8,228 nt of DNA from a bacterium (GTDB lineage Bacteria > Patescibacteriota > Minisyncoccia > Phycocordibacterales > Phycocordibacteraceae), in the NCBI GenBank assembly GCA_021781935.1, contig JAJXVW010000021.1, forward strand, positions 1-8,228. The letters are read 5' to 3'. This document shows, one piece after another, positions 4,855-8,228 of the stretch (position 1 is the stretch's first letter; every line of letters starts with the position of its first letter). The translations under genes and the position numbers were made by a program. The notes under the pieces are model-generated. The model made no database searches, had not been told where the DNA came from, and worked only from the letters and a program-made list of their open reading frames with translations.

Positions 4855-4889
4855 ACGAGAACCGCCGCCCTCTGGGCGGCGGTTCTCGT
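4855..4889. terminator. Long hairpin between tRNA-Ala(GGC) and the SWIB gene
   Basis: A 16-bp stem (4855-4870 with 4874-4889) is closed by a TCT loop. It lies one base after the tRNA CCA and 17 bases from the stop of the minus-strand SWIB gene, so it serves converging transcripts. There is no U-tract on either side, as at 2283-2321. Confidence 0.7.
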
Positions 4890-4906
4890 CACACATGCAG
4901 CCGCAG

Positions 4907-5161
4907 CTATTTCATGTGCGTCGAGACGAGCTTCGTCATCTCGAACATGGTGACCTCGTTCTTTCCGAAAAGGGGGCGCAGCTTATCATCCGCGAGGATG
5001 TTGCGCTTGTTGGCCGGATTCTGGAGGTTGTGCTGCTTAATGTACTCCCAGAGCTTCTTCACGACTTCCGAGCGGGGCATAGGACCCTTGCCCACGACCG
5101 CCTCGAGCTCAGCGTCGAGCTCCAAGGGCTTCAAAAGTGCGGGGTTGGCTTTTCGTGCCAT
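4907..5161 (-). CDS. Stand-alone SWIB/MDM2 domain protein
   Basis: An 84-residue protein that is almost entirely one SWIB (BAF60b) domain. Conserved elements include MPRSEVVKKLWEYIKQHNLQ (about 33-52), NPANKRNILADDKLRPLFG (53-71) and MFEMTKLVSTHM near the end. In eukaryotes SWIB domains are in chromatin remodelers; in bacteria they occur alone or fused to topoisomerase I, as in Chlamydia. A DNA- or chromosome-associated role is inference. The start is the Met of MARKANP at 5161; a longer reading to 5269 would add an unconserved stretch spanning the likely promoter. It has no ribosome binding site. It is divergent from speH and converges with tRNA-Ala(GGC). Confidence 0.92.
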   Translation of the reverse strand: MARKANPALLKPLELDAELEAVVGKGPMPRSEVVKKLWEYIKQHNLQNPANKRNILADDKLRPLFGKNEVTMFEMTKLVSTHMK

Positions 5162-5202
5162 AGAGATTGCGTGTGGAATTAAGTTTCTAGCTAACGTGGG
5201 GA

Positions 5203-5208
5203 AGTATA
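5203..5208 (-). promoter_or_regulatory. -10 box of the SWIB gene
   Basis: TATACT on the minus strand, 41 bases before the ATG, supports the shorter start. No -35 match is convincing. Confidence 0.5.
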
Positions 5209-5298
5209 CCCCGTGGGTTCGGGAGCGCCAGGGGAGCGCCGCCGGAGCCGTTGATAGTCGGTTATCCACACATTCCTTGCCAAGCGGTCAAAAGACCA

Positions 5299-5326
5299 TT
5301 GTGTTTTTTCAGAGAAACCCTATACT
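5299..5326 (+). promoter_or_regulatory. Promoter of speH
   Basis: TTGTGT (5299-5304) and TATACT (5321-5326) are separated by 16 bases. Initiation near 5333 gives a leader of about 55 bases. Confidence 0.55.
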
Positions 5327-5342
5327 TCCCGCGGTTCAGACA

Positions 5343-5388
5343 GCGTTCGCGTCGTGCGAACGCCCTTGCCACAAAAACGGAGGCCAGG
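5343..5388 (+). promoter_or_regulatory. Structured 5' leader of speH
   Basis: A perfect 8-bp hairpin GCGTTCGC/GCGAACGC (5343-5350 with 5356-5363) has a five-base loop. Next to it, CCTTGCC (5364-5370) can pair with GGCCAGG (5382-5388), one mismatch in seven, covering part of the ribosome binding site GGAGG (5379-5383). This could control translation, but no known riboswitch class is recognised. Confidence 0.35.
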
Positions 5389-5859
5389 ATGGCTCACGGA
5401 TGTGCGGCGGCGATCAAAGGCAACGGGGTTAGCACCCGCAAGCCGGCGAAGACCGTCCCGGTTCCTATTCCCCCCGGGGACGAAGACCGAAATGATCACT
5501 TCATCACGCGCAATGGACTGACCTATGCGGGAAGCCACCTCATTATCGATCTTTGGGACGCGGAGGGGCTTGATGATCGCGACCGCATCGAGCGGGCGCT
5601 CATCGATGCCGTGACGGCGGCAGACGCAACCTTGCTGCATATACACCTGCACACCTTTGGCGGTGGAGGAGGCATATCAGGGGTTGCGGTGCTCGCGGAA
5701 AGCCATATTTCCGTACACACCTGGCCGGAGAAGGGCTATGCCGCATTCGACGTATTCATGTGCGGTAACGCCGATTCGCGCAAGGCCTTGGGTGTCTTGA
5801 AAGAGGCGCTTCGGCCGCAGCGCATCGTCATAGGGGAGCATAAGAGAGGCCTGCTGTAG
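5389..5859 (+). CDS. speH: S-adenosylmethionine decarboxylase proenzyme (bacterial type)
   Basis: Decarboxylates S-adenosylmethionine to the aminopropyl donor for spermidine synthesis. The proenzyme cuts itself between Glu104 and Ser105 in LAESHISVHTWPE, and Ser105 becomes the pyruvoyl cofactor of the alpha chain. His110 and Cys125 (FMCG) match the family's processing and catalytic residues, at the same spacing as in the Thermotoga enzyme. The ATG at 5389 is chosen for its GGAGG five bases upstream; an earlier in-frame ATG at 5251 would lie upstream of the promoter. With this start the 156-residue protein has a roughly 42-residue N-terminal extension, rich in Lys and Pro, before the first conserved strand. 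No spermidine synthase gene is next to it; the next operon is ATP synthase. Confidence 0.95.
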   Translation: MAHGCAAAIKGNGVSTRKPAKTVPVPIPPGDEDRNDHFITRNGLTYAGSHLIIDLWDAEGLDDRDRIERALIDAVTAADATLLHIHLHTFGGGGGISGVAVLAESHISVHTWPEKGYAAFDVFMCGNADSRKALGVLKEALRPQRIVIGEHKRGLL

Positions 5860-5893
5860 CATTCATTCAGCATGGACTTTGCATCCTATATCA

Positions 5894-5924
5894 AAGGACC
5901 GCGGTGACGCGGTCCTTCTCCTTT
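5894..5924 (+). terminator. Rho-independent terminator of speH
   Basis: A 10-bp stem AAGGACCGCG/CGCGGTCCTT (5894-5903 with 5908-5917) with loop GTGA is followed by CTCCTTTT. Confidence 0.85.
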
Positions 5925-5942
5925 TCATTTCACGCTCGCGTT

Positions 5943-5951
5943 TGGTAGAAT
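5943..5951 (+). promoter_or_regulatory. Extended -10 promoter of the ATP synthase operon
   Basis: TGG-TAGAAT ends eight bases before the atpB ATG at 5960. It lies just after the speH terminator, so it is the likely start of the operon. The resulting message would be leaderless or nearly so. Confidence 0.55.
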
Positions 5952-5959
5952 GGCGCCAC

Positions 5960-6706
5960 ATGAGCGGCGGTATTTCAGTGGTACTTGCGGCGGAGCATCT
6001 TGGCTCCGTTTTCGGTTTTCCGATAACGAACGCACTGGTTATGACGTGGCTGCTCATGGCGCTCTTGATCGGATGTGCGTTCTTCTTCGGACGCCGCGTG
6101 AAGATGGTTCCGGGCAAGTTCCAGGCGGGGGTTGAATGGGCGTTCGAGGGCGCGCTCGGATATATGGCGGAAACGCTCGAGAGCGAGGAACTTGCGCGGA
6201 AGTTCTTCCCGCTGGTCGCGACGATATTCCTCCTGGTCGCTCTCATGAACGAACTCGAATTTTTTCCCGGCGTCGGTTCGATTGGCATTGTACATGCAGG
6301 CTCCTTCCTTCCGCTCTTGCGCACGCCGACCACGGATCTCAATTTCACCCTCGCGCTCGCGCTCATCTCATTCTTCGTGATCGAGGTAACGGGGATTTCC
6401 GTTCTTGGTTTTTTCCGGCATATGAGCCGATATGTTAACCTGAGATCGCCCATGGGATTCGTCGTGGGTCTTCTGGAGATCCTTTCGAATCTCGGGCGCA
6501 TCATCACGTTCTCGTTTCGTCTCTTCGGAAACATATTCGCCGGTGAAGTGATGGTGCTCGTGGCGGGCTATTTCCTGCCGTTTTTCCTGCCCGCGCCGCT
6601 CATGGGATTCGAGATGTTCATCGGGCTCGTCCAAGCGGCGGTGTTCGCCATCCTCACGCTCTTCTTCATCAAGCTTGCGATCGCAGATCCGGCAGAGGCG
6701 CACTAG
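5960..6706 (+). CDS. atpB: ATP synthase F0 subunit a
   Basis: The membrane subunit that carries protons to and from the c ring. The 248 residues have about five or six membrane segments. The essential arginine is Arg187 in SFRLFGN, with Glu196 (AGEV) nine residues on and Gln225 (LVQAAVFAIL) in the last helix, the positions of E. coli Arg210, Glu219 and Gln252. The start is MSGGIS at 5960; a longer frame to 5879 would overlap the speH terminator and the -10 box, so it is rejected. There is no ribosome binding site. It is the first gene of the operon, with 108 bases before atpE. Confidence 0.95.
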   Translation: MSGGISVVLAAEHLGSVFGFPITNALVMTWLLMALLIGCAFFFGRRVKMVPGKFQAGVEWAFEGALGYMAETLESEELARKFFPLVATIFLLVALMNELEFFPGVGSIGIVHAGSFLPLLRTPTTDLNFTLALALISFFVIEVTGISVLGFFRHMSRYVNLRSPMGFVVGLLEILSNLGRIITFSFRLFGNIFAGEVMVLVAGYFLPFFLPAPLMGFEMFIGLVQAAVFAILTLFFIKLAIADPAEAH

Positions 6707-6778
6707 CGGCGCTTCTGGCGGCTCCGGGATAACCAGGGGCAATTATTTACCAAGATTAATGAGTATCGGAGACGTTAG

Positions 6779-7042
<264 letters not shown>

Positions 7043-7095
7043 GACGCGCTCTGCGGCGCTCCGCACCCGCATAGCCTCGCAGCGTCAAACGTACT

Positions 7096-7545
7096 ATGCA
7101 GCAACTTTTCTCAGCCTTCGGCATCCAGTTGAATCTCCTCATCGCGCAGGCGGTGAACTTCGGGCTGGTCATGATTGCGCTGTGGTACTTCCTCTACAAG
7201 CCGGTCATGACGACGCTCGACGAACGTCAGAAGAGGATCGCTCAGGGCGTGCAGGATGCGGAAGAGGCAGCGGAGAAGCTCGCGCGCGCAGACGATGCTG
7301 CGGCTGCCCGCGTCAGTGCGGCGGAGTCCGCGGCGGACGGCATAGTAGCGAGCGCGCGTGAGACCGCGTCATCCGAGCGCTCCCGCATCGTCTCAGAGGC
7401 GGAAGCGCGCGCCGAGCAGGTGGCGCGAGACGCCGAGGCGCGTGCGAAGGAAGAGGGCGAGCGTATGCGCCGTGAGAGCGAGAAGGAGATCGCCCGCCTC
7501 GCGATCCTCGCCGCTGAGAAAGTGCTCAAGGAGCATCATGCTTGA
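7096..7545 (+). CDS. atpF: ATP synthase F0 subunit b
   Basis: The peripheral stalk subunit, 149 residues. One membrane segment lies at about 11-34, followed by the family's YKPVMTTLDERQKRI (34-48) and a long Ala/Glu/Arg-rich coiled coil to the end (KVLKEHHA). The C-terminal part should bind the delta subunit. The ATG at 7096 has no ribosome binding site. The end overlaps the start of atpH by eight bases (ATGCTTGA), a normal coupling point that shows TGA works as a stop here. Confidence 0.95.
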   Translation: MQQLFSAFGIQLNLLIAQAVNFGLVMIALWYFLYKPVMTTLDERQKRIAQGVQDAEEAAEKLARADDAAAARVSAAESAADGIVASARETASSERSRIVSEAEARAEQVARDAEARAKEEGERMRRESEKEIARLAILAAEKVLKEHHA

Positions 7546-7909
7546 TTCATACACCCATGTCCTCGAATCGGTCGCTGCGCTCGAGGACGAGCGCAAGGCC
7601 GAGGAGATAGTCGAACGCCTGATCGCGCACCTCGCTTCCTCCGGCCGGGTGAAGCTGCTCCCGCAGATACACGCGGAGCTCAGAAGGATTGCGGCGCGCC
7701 GTACGGCGCTTGCGCCGCGTGTCGAGGTCGCGAGCGAGCACGAAGCGACGGCGGCCCTCGCCGCGGCTCGTCATGCGGGAATTGACGCGCGAACGGCGGT
7801 GGTGAATCGCTCTCTCATACGCGGCTGGCGAGCGCGCGCACGAGGCGTGCTGGTTGATCGGAGCGCCAAAGCTGCGCTTGTCGATATTTATAGGAACGTT
7901 ACACGGTAA
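7538..7909 (+). CDS. atpH: ATP synthase F1 subunit delta (short form)
   Basis: Connects the F1 head to subunit b. The conserved C-terminal part is clear: VVNRSLIRGWRARARGVLVD followed by RSAKAALVDIYRNV. With 123 residues it is well below the usual 170-180, and most of the N-terminal six-helix bundle appears shortened. The ATG at 7538 is chosen over a longer reading frame from 7358 because it has GGAG at 7530-7533 and overlaps the atpF end. A short delta is plausible for reduced genomes, but it could also be partly degenerate. It is two bases from atpA. Confidence 0.88.
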   Translation: MLDSYTHVLESVAALEDERKAEEIVERLIAHLASSGRVKLLPQIHAELRRIAARRTALAPRVEVASEHEATAALAAARHAGIDARTAVVNRSLIRGWRARARGVLVDRSAKAALVDIYRNVTR

Positions 7910-7911
7910 TT

Positions 7912-8228
7912 ATGCAGAGCATCATTGAACGCATCGAGAAGGAGATCGAGACCTGGAAGCCCGAAGCAGGGAGCCGGGAATCGGGCACCGTGCGAGCCGC
8001 GGGCGACGGCATCGCGGAAATCGACGGGTTGACGAACGCGGTCATGAGCGAAATGGTCGTGTTCGACCCGACATTCGACCGCACCCTCGCGGCTGCGCTC
8101 AAGGATCCGAATCCGGTCTATGGACTCGTGCTGAATCTGGAGGAGGACGGCGTACGCGCGGTTATTTTGGGCGACGCTTCGAAAGTGTACGACGGCATGC
8201 TTGTACGAAGGGTCGGGCGCCTTCTCTC
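7912..8228 (+). CDS. atpA: ATP synthase F1 subunit alpha (5' part, cut by window end)
   Basis: The first 105 codons of the non-catalytic alpha subunit. The N-terminal beta-barrel signature is visible: GTVRAAGDGIAEIDGLTNAV (25-44) and LNLEEDGVRAVILGD (74-88). Between VVF and LNLEE there are about 14 residues more than in E. coli alpha (FDRTLAAALKDPNPVYG region, about 55-71). The start follows the atpH TAA by two bases, with no Shine-Dalgarno in the usual place. The rest, including the P-loop, lies outside the window. Confidence 0.95.
   Translation, partial: MQSIIERIEKEIETWKPEAGSRESGTVRAAGDGIAEIDGLTNAVMSEMVVFDPTFDRTLAAALKDPNPVYGLVLNLEEDGVRAVILGDASKVYDGMLVRRVGRLL

Noticed and set aside
4712..5432. 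Plus-strand frames across tRNA-Ala(GGC) and the SWIB gene
   Set aside because: They run through a tRNA, a terminator hairpin and an antisense SWIB gene, and have no coding-like content.
7242..7529. Minus-strand Ser/Ala/Arg-rich frame opposite atpF
   Set aside because: It is the mirror of the Ala/Glu/Arg-rich coiled coil of subunit b and has no independent signal.

Overview
The window looks like a stretch of a GC-rich bacterial chromosome with compact genes, most likely from a Patescibacteria/CPR (Parcubacteria-like) genome. This placement is inferred from several traits: short intergenic gaps, an F-type ATP synthase operon with a short delta subunit, a stand-alone SWIB protein, five of six tRNA genes lacking an encoded CCA, and few Shine-Dalgarno sites. 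No rRNA or other marker confirms it. I see no CRISPR array, insertion sequence or prophage.

Region 1 (1-1139): the 3' end of an unidentified gene, then ddl (D-alanine--D-alanine ligase), whose -10 box lies so close to its ATG that the mRNA is probably leaderless. Region 2 (1140-2330): tRNA-Ala(UGC), then a membrane-anchored HtrA/DegP-type protease interrupted by one in-frame UGA exactly where the family has glycine, closed by a 16-bp perfect hairpin. Region 3 (2334-2738): a minus-strand tRNA cluster Pro(GGG)-Val(CAC)-Pro(CGG), divergent from plus-strand tRNA-Ala(CGC). Region 4 (2740-3690): an AT-richer patch with a 93-aa protein of unknown family, a frameshifted reading frame with a P-loop-like start, and a very basic 57-aa protein, with two rho-independent terminators. 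Region 5 (3737-4742): a two-gene membrane unit, a VanZ/DUF2238-like protein overlapping a PAP2-family phosphatase. Region 6 (4763-5161): tRNA-Ala(GGC) facing a minus-strand SWIB gene across another long hairpin. Region 7 (5299-5917): speH, S-adenosylmethionine decarboxylase, with its own promoter, a structured leader and a terminator. Region 8 (5943-8228): the ATP synthase operon atpB-atpE-atpF-atpH-atpA; atpA runs off the end.

The genes are mostly core functions: peptidoglycan precursor synthesis, protein quality control, translation, polyamine synthesis and proton-coupled ATP synthesis. I do not see a clear new defence or mobile system. The best candidates for something undescribed are the UGA-interrupted protease, the leaderless extended -10 promoters, the ORFan patch at 2.8-3.7 kb, and the modified delta and alpha ATP synthase subunits.
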